Positions 32,021-48,099 of a stretch of DNA of 64,000 bases are shown in pieces. This DNA comes from Rhipicephalus microplus (taxonomy: Eukaryota > Arthropoda > Arachnida > Ixodida > Ixodidae). Each line of letters begins with the position of its first letter. Position 1 is the stretch's first letter. The position numbers were made by a program, and so were the translations under genes. A model generated the notes under the pieces. The model made no database searches. It saw only the letters and a list, made by a program, of their open reading frames with translations, and was not told where the DNA came from. Where the stretch lies: the NCBI RefSeq assembly GCF_043290135.1, contig NC_134710.1:8634821-8698820 (forward strand), read 5' to 3'.

Positions 32021-33272
32021 GAGCCGCGCCGCGAGTTTCATCAGCAATACTGTCATCAGCTGATGCTAAGCCATCTGGGCTACCTATGCGGCCGAAGCAT
32101 CACGTAATTCAGGTGGTTCTGTAAAGCCCGGAGTCTTAGAATACAGAGAACAGCTATAAAACGTCGATCTCTTTGCATATGACAAAATCGGTAGGCAGGC
32201 TTTCTTAGGCAAACGAGCTAGGTGTTTTTCAGTCCGCAGAGGTTCTACTTTGTGTTCGAAGGCGCGTGTTATATTTGTAAAATTCACATAATGGGTCAAT
32301 CAACGCCTTTCTAGGATGCTGTCTCTCTTGGTAACTGTGCTTGCTGTGTGAAGATGAAAGTACTCCAGCTGACGGCTTACGCTGAAGTCTTCATCATTCT
32401 TTAAATCGAGTGACCATTTCTTGTTTGATTTTTTGCAACCATTCGTCATTTTCGAATATGTGTGAGGTAATTCTTGAATGCCTCACCGGAGACGTAGTCG
32501 GTAAAGTTGATGACCCTCTCGAGTTCCGTCCAGGATCACCGAACATATCTTTTACGCCCCTTTAGTCAGCAAATACGAATAGTCAGCTGGCACTCGATCG
32601 TATCAGCAGCCGATCCAGTGTATAGCAGTGCTGGTGTACGAGTCCACACGCACAAACATGGCAGCGGTGCTTTCAAATCCCAAGCGAGTTTTATTTTTCG
32701 TTGCACAAAGTCCAATACAGTGCAATGTTTATGCAAAAATAAGGGATCAGAAAAAAAATTTGTACTTGTGCAGCTTGACTGATCCCCCGTATAGCAGCAG
32801 CGACAGTAGGAAACATATCGCTATCAAACTAATATATAAAAATAATATTGTCGACAATGTTGTAGCAAAAAAATAGGGAACAGCCAAATGAATTTACAAC
32901 AAATAACTGTACATAATAAAAAATAAACATGTACTACTGCTAAAGACATATGGAAAAAAAAACTATTGCTGAAGAAACTACTGCTAAAGTAACTACTGCA
33001 AAAAACTACTAAAGAACCATGAGTTGCTCCATACATTCATATAAAGACATACATTTACAAAAAGAGATCCAAAGATCTTATGCAAGATGGCCGGCGAAGT
33101 GATCTTATGCAGTGGGGCACCATGCCGGCTTCTTGCCAACAACGTCGCCAGGCTTACGTGGAACACGGCTAAACGCCCATTGGCGATCACAACATGCGTC
33201 TGCTGCACAATGGTCGTCGTCGTTGTTCGAGACCCAAATAAAAAATAGGCGGGTGTCCACTGTCCTCGGCGC
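32021..33272. other. Intergenic, no gene recognised
   Basis: AT-rich sequence without a supported coding region. A run of ACTACTGC-like words at 32930-33010 is a minor imperfect repeat. Confidence 0.4.
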
Positions 33273-33287
33273 TGACCCTTCACTTAG

Positions 33288-33536
33288 TGCCCCGTCGTGG
33301 TGGTCTAGTGCCTAAGGTACTCGGCTGCTGACCCGCAGGTCGCGGGTTCGTATCCCGGCTGTGGCGGCTGCCTTTCCGATGGAGGCGGAAATGTATTAGG
33401 CCCGTGTGCTCAGATTTGGGTGCACGTTAAAGAACCCCAGGTGGTCGAAATTTTCAGAGCCCTCCACTACGGCGTCTCTCATAATCATATCGTGGTTTTG
33501 GGACGTTAAACCCCACATGTCAATCAAATCAATCAA
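33288..33536 (+). mobile_element. Ruka-like SINE with clear 15 bp target duplication
   Basis: It has an A box GGTGGTCTAGTGC, a B box GGGTTCGTATCCC, the core and the end CCCCACATGTCAATCAAATC. Target duplication is TGACCCTTCACTTAG at 33273-33287 and TGACCCTTCGCTTAG at 33537-33551. It is one of the best preserved copies in the window. Confidence 0.93.
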
Positions 33537-34169
33537 TGACCCTTCGCTTAGCAGTTGGGTAAGTTAGTTCTCGTTTTTCTTTTTAGAGGCTGAGAAATTT
33601 ATTTAGGAATATATCAAAAAATCATTAGAAGCGTAGTTACCTTGTCGCTTTTCATAAAACTCGTAGAGGTTTGTTTTTCTGTTTCTTATGGATATTAATA
33701 CAAGGTGTTTGTTTGATTCTAAGTATTGTGAGTATCCTGACGCTCGAAAAGCAGCCGTCATTGGAATCGATTGCGTTTCGGTCAGCTAATTTATTTTAAT
33801 TTGTACAACGGTAGTTTTATGTTATCGGGAATACGCTGGTGCTTCGTTTTAAATCAGCTTTTATATACCAATGTAAGTGAGTCTGTCATACTACATGCTG
33901 CTATACCGCAATGCGAACGTACATACAGCCTGTGAATCATGTAACCTTCGGCGCTTCAACGACTTTACAAATCATATGAACTGTGCAGCTTGAAGCTTGA
34001 AAATCACACGCCGGCAAATAACTATGAGGCTACCTAGGAAAGCTAAATAACCATGCACAATGTGGGCGTTCACGCAGGTGAGTAGAAATTCACTGCGTTG
34101 AATTTGAAGATAGCCTTATTATTGCTAGCATAACTTCTTGCATGTGCTACGACATTCGTCATTTGATGT

Positions 34170-34680
34170 TGCTATAAAGTCTGGTTCGATAGCATCCCAC
34201 CGCTGCCACCACTGTTATAAAGTCGGGTTCGATGGCATTGACGTCTGCCACCACTGTTAGGAATTCGCTGTGTCGCAATGGTAGCGGTAGCCAAGAGCGG
34301 CGAGCAGTCGAACGGACTTCACTGAAGCCTTCGCCTGGAGGCGGAATAGGGAGGCAATCAGTTTTGAAAACAGCAACAAGAAGGAGCGTTTACTATAGCA
34401 GGTTTTTGTTTGTACAGAGCCGGCCAGCACGACCATGTCGGCTGGGGCGAAATTCCCCTAAACACGGGGCTGGCACGGCCTTAAATAATGTTTTGGTCTC
34501 TTCTGCGAGACCAGTTCTCCGGTGCCTGGCAGAGAAGGTGAAGCTTTCCCTGGAACTGCACGGTGGCTCGCCGCCGTCTGTGTGGAAGGTAGCGCTGGAA
34601 GGGGGGAGAGTTCGCCGGAACTGCACTGGTTCACGTGGGAACAAGCGCTGCCGAATGAGGACCATGTCTGTGGCATAACA
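34170..34680 (-). repeat. 3' LTR of the gag-only element (511 bp)
   Basis: Forward it starts TGCTATAAAGTCTGG and ends GTGGCATAACA. It carries the same two 42-43 base end units as the other LTR, then TTAGGAATTCGCTG. Differences from the 5' LTR (substitutions and the missing 45-base block) imply an old insertion or extension in one copy. Confidence 0.85.
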
Positions 34681-34698
34681 GCACCCCCACCGCCAGAC
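34681..34698 (-). other. Polypurine tract (tentative)
   Basis: The reverse strand reads GGCGGTGGGGGTGC immediately before the 3' LTR start. A G-rich purine run here fits the plus-strand primer of LTR elements. Confidence 0.55.
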
Positions 34699-35819
34699 AA
34701 TGCATCCGGAGTTTTGAGCCGTCTAGCATGGCTCGGAAGGAGGAGGCTGGTTGACCGTCGATAAGCCGTTCCGCCCTCTCCGCCCGTGGAGACTTTCATA
34801 GCCCTGCAGAGGTTCACTGGAACGACGGAGTCGAACACAAAGCCAAACCACTCTAGCCAAAGCAAGCACCCTCCAAATGCTGATCAAATCGCCAGACCAG
34901 CAGAAACCAAATGTTCCCTCGAGATTACGCTGAGCTAATAAATAGCATCACGAGCAACGTATCTCAAAAGGAATACGCAATGCGGACACACCTTTAGCCA
35001 AGTGTCAGTGCATGACCCCGCTAAACCAAACAGAATTTTTTTCGAGCGATTCTAAAATGTGATTTAGGCAGATTGTGGACGATCGAAGCTGCTGAGGTTA
35101 ACTCGATTTGACCCCAAAACTACAATTTAGTACACCAGGCACTTCTGAATCACGCACATTAGCGTCGCATGCAAGCGTCAGATTGTCATACTTAACAAAG
35201 GTAGTCCTTTGACAAGCTCTCATTCGATGCGCGCCGCCAACGATCACGACAAAAGAAAGCACGCTTGAAAAAAAAAACAAGAAAATGTGACTGAAAATCA
35301 AACTTGCGTGCGTTACACAAAACAATGTTAAAAGTTAACCTACACTGACGCACTTACCAACACGTAATGTCAAACACAGAAGGTACTTCAAACAGGGGCT
35401 TTTACTCAGCTTTCTCTAATAAAATAAAACACACTGATCATGAGTGTTACCTTTCGAAATATTATGAAAACAAAATTAATGAAACGAACACATCAATTCT
35501 CGCTTCTTCTATGAGAAGAATATAAAACTTACAAAAATTCAAACGCATTCCTCGCTCAACGACTTACGACAAAACTAGAAAAACAATTTTCAATGATGAT
35601 TACAATATACATTCTTAGTAATGGCAAGACGGGGCTCCTCTCAGACGAACTCTGGGGAGTCGTGCACTCCATAGCTTTCGAGGGTTGAGGTCTCGACAAA
35701 GGCACAACGAACAAAAGTGTTTGCCGAACTCGGTAGCAGCATCTTCCGACGGGCAGTCGCTTAACTTGAACAAGGGGGCGTCTGCACTGCATCATTTACC
35801 CCTCCGCTTCGACCTGTGA
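34699..35819. other. Internal, non-coding part of the LTR element
   Basis: Between the polypurine tract and the gag 3' end no pol-like motif could be read on either strand. Small reverse frames (35098-35325, 35556-35795) have no recognisable domain. Confidence 0.5.
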
Positions 35820-37530
35820 CCCTCTCGCTATGGTGGGGAATGGCAGCCTTTGTTACAGCTCAGGCGTACGCGATGCCTCTCTACATGATTGCCTCTACGC
35901 GGCAGTGAAAGATATGAGACCAGGCGATGATCTCGGCGTCGGTTTTTAGCTGAAATTCGGTTTTTCTTGACGGACTTCCCGCCTGATTTCAATCTCAGTG
36001 ATGGCCTGAGCTTCAAACGTTTCTCAGAGGGCCCTTTCGTGATCCTACGCCTAGCCCTGAAACTGGCGTATCGACTGATGACGTCACGGCACTTAACAGT
36101 GGCTTTAGCGCACTTGGCACCTGTTGTCTTTTCCGTGTTACGCTTTCGCCGATGCCTCCTTTTGACAGAATGGCTAGGAATGCCGGCTGCTTCGACGCAC
36201 CTAATTTCAAGTGCGCTGTCTTTGACAGGCACTGCCAGAACTCTAGACTGGTTAGCTAGCCTTTCTTCAGGCCTGTTGCTAGCTGTCTTTGCTTGCGACA
36301 AAATGGGATTCCCGATGCCTTCAAAGCCAACAAACACGCCTAGAGAGCTTTCGATCTGTGGGGGTCTATCGCTGTCGTCGATAGCTCTTGTTCTCTGGCC
36401 TTCGAAGTCGGCCTCATGCTCTCTTTCACGAGCTTTATAGTGTAGCGCTTTATGTCACGCATCCTGCTCAAGCTTTTGTCGATGGGCGTCAACCTGGAAT
36501 GCTCTGCGACGCGAATCGTCGTCAAGCTCTTTTCCACGCGATTAATTTTGATCATATGCGCTGTTAAGCGGCTCCATCTCCAGTGCTTTATGATGCACCT
36601 CGGCGTCCTTAGCTATGCGATGGGCCTCAATGTCAAGCGCCTCGCGACTCTCCTCGGCTTCCCGCTCTCTCTGGCGCACTTCAGTGGCTTGTGCTTGGTG
36701 ACGGGCCTCAGCTTCCATAGCTTTTTGGCCTGCCTTATCTTTACGCGCTTCTCAACGCGCTTCTACTTCTAGCGCTCTTCAGCGAGCCCCATTTTCACGC
36801 ACTTCCACCCCCATCGCATTACGCCGTGCCTCATCTCGCTCTCTCTGACGCACGTTGGTGTCCTGCGCTTTGCGATGGGCCTCAATTTCTAGCGCTTTGC
36901 TGCGCGCTTCAGTTCTGTACTTGTATTGTCGACTTTCGCAGTCGGCAAGACTGAGAGCAGCAAAGTAGCGGAACACAGCGTGTTTAACCATATCAAAGTC
37001 ATGCGCTTTCTCGGCAGATAAGCGCTCCAAAATGCTTGTGACTTTGCACGGAAGCAACGTGGCAAGTTTCTCCGGCCATAAGTTTCGCCAAACACCAACA
37101 TCGTAGCAGACCTTTTCAAAATAATGAGAAAAGACACGATGTTCTCGTCCATTCTGAAAAGCTTGAGTTGATATTGTGCTCGCTGCAACTTAATCGCTTC
37201 AATTTTACGATCAAGCTATTTCATTCTGAGAGCATGCTCTCTCCTTTTTCGACTCTCCTCAGCCTTTCATTGTTCGTGCCTTTGAGCTTCGAGCACTTCA
37301 CGGCTTTTCTCGGCCTTATACTTTTGCTCACAAATGAGCTCCCAAAACTCGTCAGCTTCCTCGGCCATCACGTTCTCTGCCCGCATCACCTCGAGAATCG
37401 CTTCCCTTGTTTTAGTGGACCCGGCGGAAATCGCCATGGCTCCACAAATTTCAAGGAAGTCCTGCACAAGGTTTTGCTACATCGCGATCTCGTCCCTCGT
37501 GATGCTCTACTATTGATATTAACCGTACTA
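35820..37530 (-). pseudogene. gag of the LTR element: capsid-like part then long charged repeats
   Basis: Reading starts near 37500 with FLEICGAMAISAG, then KIEAIKLQRAQYQLKLFRMDE near 37150-37210 and a capsid-like segment ATLLPCKVTSILERLSAEKA near 36990-37050. This resembles the SCAN-like gag region of gypsy elements, with the sequence LP..V...L..LS.E.A.D. Downstream (36440-36950) are degenerate repeats of EAHRKAQDTNVRQREREEAR type, a long charged coiled-coil-like tract. A basic C-terminus follows (ISRYASFRARRR, KKNRISAKNRRRDHR). There are several frameshifts. Confidence 0.6.
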
Positions 37531-37894
37531 TAAACAAATTTCGTGGTTTAAAGTAGGTGAATATTGAACTATAGCCAACGAAAAACACAAAACACTCTTC
37601 TAACATTTGCCTGTGCTAGACAGGTATGGCGAAATGAACAGTAAGCGTTGGGCACTCACCCAACCAAAGTTGCCGACGATGGTCCAACTCGTGGCTGCCG
37701 TCAACAGTGTCGTGGGTGTCCTCGGGCCTGCAGGAATCCACTCCAACTCCAAGCCGTTGAGATCGGGGTAGCGGGTCTCAGAGGAGCAAAACGTTGAGGA
37801 CAGAGGTAGCGTATCTCAGCGTAGCCAAACGCTATCACGGCGGTCGGCCTCATGCTCAGAGATCTGATCAGACTTACCAAGCGTAGGATATCGT

Positions 37895-37913
37895 ATCCCG
37901 AAGCTGCCAACCA
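37895..37913 (-). other. Primer-binding site (tentative)
   Basis: Directly inside the 5' LTR, the reverse strand reads TGGTTGGCAGCTTCGGGAT after one spacer base. A TGG start complementary to a tRNA CCA end is expected at this position. The tRNA was not identified. Confidence 0.55.
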
Positions 37914-37914
37914 C

Positions 37915-38461
37915 TGTTATAAAGGTCGGGTTCGATGGCATCCCAACGCTGCCACCACTGTTATAAAGTCGGGTTCGATGGCATTCACGTCTGCCACCAT
38001 TGTTATGAATTCGCTGTTTCGCGATGGTAGCGGTAGCCAAGAGCGGTGAGCAGTCGCACGGACTTCGCTGAAGCCTTTGTCCGGAGGCGGAATAGGGAGG
38101 CAATCAGTTTTGAAAACAGCAACAAGAAGGAGCGTTTACTATAGCAGGTTGTCGTTTGTACAGAGCCGGCCAGCACGAGAATGTCGGCTGGGGCAAAATT
38201 CCCCAAAACATGGGGCCGGCACGGCCTTAAATAACGTTTTGATCTCTTTTGCGAGACCAGTTCTCCGGTGCCTGGCGGAGAAGGTGAAGCTTTCCCCGGA
38301 ACGGCACGGTGGCTCGGCGGAGGAGGCGACGCTTTGCTTGGAACAGCATGGTGGCTCTCTGCGTGGAAGGTGGCGCTGGGAGTGGGAAGTGTTCGCCGGA
38401 ACTGCACTGGTTCTCGTAGGAACAAGCGCTGCCGAACGAGGACCATGTCTGTGGCATAACA
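37915..38461 (-). repeat. 5' LTR of the gag-only element (547 bp)
   Basis: In reverse orientation it starts TGTTATGCCACAG and ends TATAACA. It matches the other LTR along its length but has an extra block of about 45 bases near 38315-38365. Its end holds two 42-44 base units (TGTTATAAAGTCGGGTTCGA...GCCACCAC in forward reading) that look like duplicated LTR-end plus primer-site sequence. Confidence 0.85.
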
Positions 38462-38465
38462 ATGT

Positions 38466-43320
<4,855 letters not shown>

Positions 43321-43329
43321 TTTAAAACA

Positions 43330-43560
43330 CTGCTAAGGAAAGTACGGGGGATGTTATTACCAGTTGTGGAAATGTAAATTAAAAAAGTGGACGGAAAGAA
43401 ACCTTGCCACGGGCCTGTGACCTTCGAATAACGCATCCGAGGCTCTGTACAACTGATCTACTGTGACGGCTGTTCTCCTGTCCACTTTATAGGGTATATA
43501 TGTGCGTTCAATGGTGGAGTGTGATTCAGCGCCGCCAGTAGCCTTGGCACCGAGTGTGGA
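43330..43560 (-). mobile_element. SINE-2, diverged copy
   Basis: Forward sequence CCTGTGACCTTCGAATAACGCATCCGAGGCTCTG corresponds to the SINE-2 tRNA-like part at 30060-30100. The flanking parts match too: AAAAGTGGACGGAAAGAAA on one side, GTCCACTTTATAGGGTATATATGTG and TTCAGCGCC on the other. The B box is degraded, so it is old and probably silent. Confidence 0.6.
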
Positions 43561-43825
43561 ACACTTTTGTTCGGCCTGTTGGCATCACGTGTTTATTCAA
43601 GCGTAATTATCTCCTAACTTCTTCCTGTCTCGCTCAATTTTCATATTGTTGGTTTCAAAGTGTCCGTAATGTCAGAGTTACGTCTGGTAGTACTCATAAC
43701 ATACAATGATCCCATAGCTGTTGAAATTAGAATGCACCGCGAATAAAACTTTCTTAGACAAGTTTACTTTTTAGCGCACAATGAACACGCATGCTAAAAC
43801 CAATTTTTAATAGTACCTTTGACCC

Positions 43826-43840
43826 CCCCCCCCCCCGCAC
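43826..43840. repeat. C-run
   Basis: About 15 C in a row just before LINE B2; a simple homopolymer. Confidence 0.9.
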
Positions 43841-43869
43841 TACCCAAAAGACAGAAACCTTTCTGAAAT

Positions 43870-44850
43870 ATCATGTCCTTCATTGTGAACAACCCTCAAC
43901 CAAAGCCAGAGCAATCTCAGCTTTTATTGTGGCCAAATGGCTAAAAGACAACATTGAAACTGGCTAGAAGGCTACAAAAATGGCAAGTGGGGATATTCTA
44001 CTTGAAAAATAGGACAAGGAACAGTTCGACAAACTTTCACACCTCGTAGCTTTTGGCAGTACCCCCGTATGAGTAAGTGCACACCTAACGATGAACACAG
44101 TGAAAGGCATAGTATCCGATGAAGACTTGATGACATTCAGTGAAGGCGAACTCCTTGACGGATAGAAGAACCAAGATATAACAAATGTCCACCGCATCGC
44201 AATCAGATGCAACAATACTGAAATTGCCACAAAGCGCTTATTGCTGTCTTTCAACTCAACCACTCTACCTCATACAGTCGAAACCAGCTATGTAAAACTT
44301 CCTGTGCGTGCGTAAATTGCTAATCCGAGACATTGTTTCAAGTGCCAGCGATTCGGACACGGATCTCAGACCTGCCGAGTTCAGCTGACCTGCACTAAGT
44401 GCGTCACAACTGGTCACGGTTCTTATGAATGCTGACGCGATGAGGTTCTCTGTGCAAACTGCGAAGGTAGTCAACCCGCATACTCCAAAGCGTGCTCATC
44501 ATGAAAAAAAAGGAAGTTATCACAAATGGTATACGACAATGAGTCGTATACCATTTTTTGCCCTAAGAACATTTTTCGCAGAAGTGGTGCAACAATAGGC
44601 TCCATCATAGGGGCAAGTAGCTCTAACATAGCCTTTATTCTGGGCACGCCTAGCGTGCCCAGGTTAAAGCAACTCACCCCTATGGTGGAGAAGCCAGTGC
44701 TGCCCCGCCTACAATCAACCAGTCCACACCGGTGGCCTCTACAAGTCCTGACAGCAGCTAGGACAATGAAGAGGCTAAAGGGGTCTCATCAGCCCCTGGC
44801 TCGGTGGCTACAAAGACTTCGTCGACTGAGGTGAACTCTAAGCGACAAAT
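43870..44850 (+). pseudogene. LINE B2 ORF1 with CCHC zinc knuckles
   Basis: Knuckles are well readable: CFKCQRFGHGSQTC near 44333-44374, CTKCVTTGHGSYEC near 44393-44434 and CANCEG...AYSKAC near 44452-44493. Upstream, SYVKLPVRA near 44287-44313 is the conserved lead-in. The frame is broken at 44313 (stop) and near 44437. A hairpin-like repeat, ATGGTATACGAC / GTCGTATACCAT, lies at 44526-44555 within the linker. Confidence 0.78.
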
Positions 44851-45059
44851 AAATCACTCTGAGGAGCGGCGCTCAGTGCCTCGCAGGAGGCATTGGACAC
44901 CACTTCTAGCCAAATGACGCAGGTTGCGCCAAAGGAGCGGTGACCTTTCGTCGAGCGCTGCAAAAAAGACAAAACACCAATTACAGGGCTTCACAAAGGT
45001 CCTGTAAAATAGGTCTCCTCTTTTGCGACACACAGTCCTTACCGAACACACAGTACCAT

Positions 45060-46070
45060 TTCATGTCCAATATGGATCCACAAATAATAAAATAGAACAT
45101 ATGAGAGGTCTTCTTAGGAACCAGTTCAATCCAAAAGTGCTCTGTCTACAGGAGACACATCTAAAGTCTAAAGATATCCACTTTCCCGGTGACTACGTCA
45201 CTTTCCGAAAGGATCGCGATGATGCTTCGGCGTCATCAGGCGGCGTGGCTATTATTGTAAATAAAAGTGAGGCGTGTACTCATTTGCCATTTCAAACAAC
45301 CCTTCAGGCAGTCGCAATTCAAACCGTTCTTTTAAATAGACTCATTACCATTTGTTCACTGTACATACCACCTCATCATGAGCTCCAAAAACAGGACCTA
45401 GAATTATTAATAGATGAGCTCCCAGATCACCATTTGTTCTTGTGGATTTTATTACACACAACGTTCCTTCGGGCGATTCTCGCTGCGATAATCGAGGACG
45501 TCTCATCGAACAGCTGTTTTTTACTCTAAGCTATGACTATTTAATACAAATGAGCCCACGCGTTTTAGCCTCGGAAACAATTATTCTACTCTATAAAACC
45601 TCAGCATTTTATCGCCATTGCTTTTAACCTATTTTAATTTGAATGTTCTTGAAAACCCTTACAGATGTGATCATTTCTGGGTAATTCTCAATGCGACAAA
45701 CCAGAACAACCTTCGTCTACATGCCTCTCGGTGGAGGCTCGACTCAGCCGATCGGGAACGATTTTCAACTGTTATTCGCGTGACGGGGGCGGAAATGTGT
45801 TCTGTGACAGTAGAAGATGCCGTGAACTATTTTACAGCACTTCTGATTAATTATGCGTCTCAATGTATTTCAGAAGCGAGTAGTTCAGGTTTTAAACTTG
45901 TTTTCTGGTGGAACAGTGTATATAGAAAGGCGCGGAAAAAACAAAACAAAGCGCAGTGGTTGTTGCGGGATTCTCCAACAGTGGAGAACCTCACAAATTA
46001 AAAAAATAAAATCTCAAGCAAGGAGGACACGTCGACGGGCTCGAAGAGAAAGCTGGTAAGAGTTATTTTC
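45060..46070 (+). pseudogene. LINE B2 AP-type endonuclease remnant
   Basis: The frame 45023-45529 reads NPKVLCLQETHLKSKD, with the QET motif of this endonuclease class. ASSGGVAIIVNKSEA and LITICSLYIPPHHEL follow. After 45440 a frame change hides the DFN-type motif (VDFITHNVPSGDS in the next frame). Sequence then decays to 46070. Confidence 0.75.
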
Positions 46071-46330
46071 AGGAATCAACTTGTGTACAGACGGAAGCAT
46101 ATTCTGGAACAGGGTTAACAGGATACATGGACGAGGAACACACCCGCTTCCTTTGACTGATATGAAGGGCGATACGCTGGAAGACCAAGCAAACTTCTTG
46201 GGCGCACATTTCGAAAACGTGTCCAGCTCATTGCACTACTCTGGAAGTTTCTAGCGCTATAAAGCAAGAATAGAGGGGCAGAAACTAAAGCGATAGTGTA
46301 CAAAATACGAAGAATACAATAAACCTTGAT

Positions 46331-46885
46331 GCCTAGCTCAGTTGCAGGCCGGAGGGAGGGGCGACACACTGGGTGCATAAATCTGTGCAGCGCCTTCCGC
46401 CTCGTCATCTTCTGAAATTGGCGTGATACTTCAGCACGCTGCTGAATGTCTGCCATATGCGACAGTGTCACTGGAGGATTACGTCACTGGAAGCGGCTAC
46501 AGAAGCAAGCACCAGGCTGCCAAGCTCGCAAGAGAACACTTGCTGGGCTATTCGTAACGTGAGAAAGCTCGAACAATGCTGCTGCTAGTTGAATCAATCT
46601 TCATGTTTGTCATGTTAGGATTCGTCTTTCCGTACGAAAAGCATCTCAGTTATTTTTTAAATTTGAACACTTGCACTGAATTCAGCAAGAAAATTAGCGT
46701 AGCTTGACCTGGAGCACAATGCCTAGAAAATGATGGGCGTCAGGATAGCTATAGAGATAGCTTTAGCACTTTTGATAAGTTTCGCAAATTGTCTGCTTGT
46801 TTGTCCAGTTCCATTTTTAATTTAATTTTATATATTTCTTAAAATTACAAAGGTTTGAAATAGTGGATTGTTGGGCTAGTTGTTT
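46331..46885. other. Intergenic, nothing recognised
   Basis: No gene, RNA or repeat could be supported. Confidence 0.4.
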
Positions 46886-46987
46886 GATATTTGGCGTAGA
46901 AGAGCGAATGCTTGGAAAGAAAGGACGACTACTTTTTTTTAAGTAGTCTTCCTTTCATTCCAAGTTTTCGCTCGTATATGCCAAAAT
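46886..46987. repeat. Strong hairpin, ~48 bp arms with short T-rich loop
   Basis: CTTGGAAAGAAAGGACGACT before, and AGTCTTCCTTTCATTCCAAG after, a TTTTTTTT loop pair with two mismatches in the inner 24 bases. Weaker pairing continues outward (TTGGCGTAGAAGAGCGAA against TTCGCTCGTATATGCCAA). The right arm belongs to the 3' end of the SINE-3 copy. Confidence 0.8.
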
Positions 46988-47235
46988 AAAGGTTCATCTT
47001 TAGTAGTATGCAGACGAGGGTCCCAAATTCGAGCGACTAGAGCTTCTTCCATCACACGAAAGTGTTTTGTGTGGGGTTCACCAAGATTTCTGTGACGCAC
47101 TTTCGTCACGGAAATGAGGTAAAAATACACGTGATCAGAAGACAAAGAAAAAAAGTTCTGTCGAGGGCAGTCGAACCAACAACCTCACGGTCGCTGAAAA
47201 CACCGGCTGGACGTGCTATACACTGCACCATGGTG
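46940..47235 (-). mobile_element. tRNA-derived SINE, third family (SINE-3), tentative
   Basis: In reverse it has an A-box-like TGGTGCAGTGTATAGC near 47212-47227 and a B box GGTTCGACTGCC near 47167-47178, spaced as in tRNA genes. An unrelated body follows, containing GAACCCCACACAAAAC, and it ends near the hairpin. No second copy is in the window and no target duplication was found. A tRNA pseudogene is the alternative. Confidence 0.45.
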
Positions 47236-47439
47236 AAATAATTTGTAGGCTTCAAAAACGCTCCTTTTATTTTTATTTAATTGATTATTTGACAAATAAT
47301 ACATGATTACCGTGGTGCAGGAGACGAAAGGCGACATTGAGTCGCCTGACTATAGGCCTCTAGTACCACACCGTACATTCTTCACACAGAGCGACTGCAT
47401 CGGAAAGAAAAGAAAAATAAACATAAGAACACAATCATG

Positions 47440-48060
47440 CGACTGATGCGCCACGAAGTGAAGAAAAATGTGGAATTGGCATTTTTGCTCTTACCCTCGA
47501 TAGGTCCCTTTCGCTTCGCCTTCAAGAATTTGTGCCCATTCCTGCAGCAGAATTTTTTGCGATGATTCTAGCTCTCTGTAAAATAACGGCTTCAGTAAGT
47601 TCGGCAGCAATTTTAGCAGATTCACTATCAGTATGTGCCTCCTTTACCGCAGATGAGAACTCGCATGCTCAGAGTGCTTTCGAAACATTAGTTCCCCCGT
47701 ATCTCAATTTGATCAAATTGGTCTGCGTTCCAGGACATAAAGGCATATATATGAATGAACTGGCGGATGCGCTGGCAAAGTCATCTATAATTGGGCCTGG
47801 TATTAAGGCATTACCGGCATCGAAATTTTTAATAAGTGCTAGATTAAAAAGGAAACTGTTCTAACGGCCACATCAGAATTCAAGCACTTCATGCATCATT
47901 GGAATAGCAAAATATGTCAAACACGAGGAATGGAAGTCGCAATCACAAGGCAGCGTTGTCAAATTCCGCAGCTAAATTTATATTCACACCGAACTGGTCT
48001 GGCAGCCTCCCCTCATTGTCCTGTTTGTGGAGTATATGTAGAGTGTATACTAGAATGGGG
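47440..48060 (+). pseudogene. LINE RNase H and C-terminal fragment
   Basis: RNase H blocks are in order: TDA near 47445, IPAAEFFAMILAL near 47538-47577 (catalytic Glu), ADSLSVCASFTADENSHA near 47619-47672 (second Asp) and VPGHKGIYMNELADALAKSS near 47727-47790. A C-terminal cysteine stretch, SPHCPVCGVYVECILE, follows near 48010-48055. It is the same family as 8640-9130 and better preserved. It may be the displaced end of LINE B2 or a separate 5'-truncated copy. Confidence 0.8.
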
Positions 48061-48099
48061 GGTCGGGTCCACTCAAGGCTCCACGCTGAAGCGTTTTTT

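Larger units (their letters stand above)
34170..38461 (-). mobile_element. Complete gag-only LTR retrotransposon (Ty3/gypsy-like), 4 bp target duplication
   Basis: Two direct LTRs (34170-34680 and 37915-38461) flank 3.2 kb of internal sequence. ATGT duplications lie outside at 34166-34169 and 38462-38465. A primer-binding-like TGG stretch and a gag with its N-terminus near the high-coordinate LTR set the orientation as reverse. No protease, RT, RNase H or integrase motif was found, so it is a non-autonomous, gag-carrying element of the kind called TR-GAG, or an internally deleted one. Gag frames are broken. Confidence 0.8.
43841..46330 (+). mobile_element. LINE family B copy 2 (ORF1 and endonuclease), decayed
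   Basis: The copy is collinear with LINE B1, without that copy's two insertions. It runs from the ORF1 start (KYHVLHCEQPSTKA near 43875) through the knuckles and endonuclease to a linker reading GDTLEDQANFLGAHFE near 46165-46210. In other LINEs that linker precedes RT. It then stops and no RT is present. Confidence 0.78.

Noticed and set aside
34232..34678. 148-codon forward frame and its twin at 38077-38505
   Set aside because: Both are translations of the LTR; the similarity is due to the LTR pair.
35828..36337. 169-codon basic reverse frame as an independent host gene
   Set aside because: It lies between two LTRs and follows gag on the same strand, so it is best read as part of the element.
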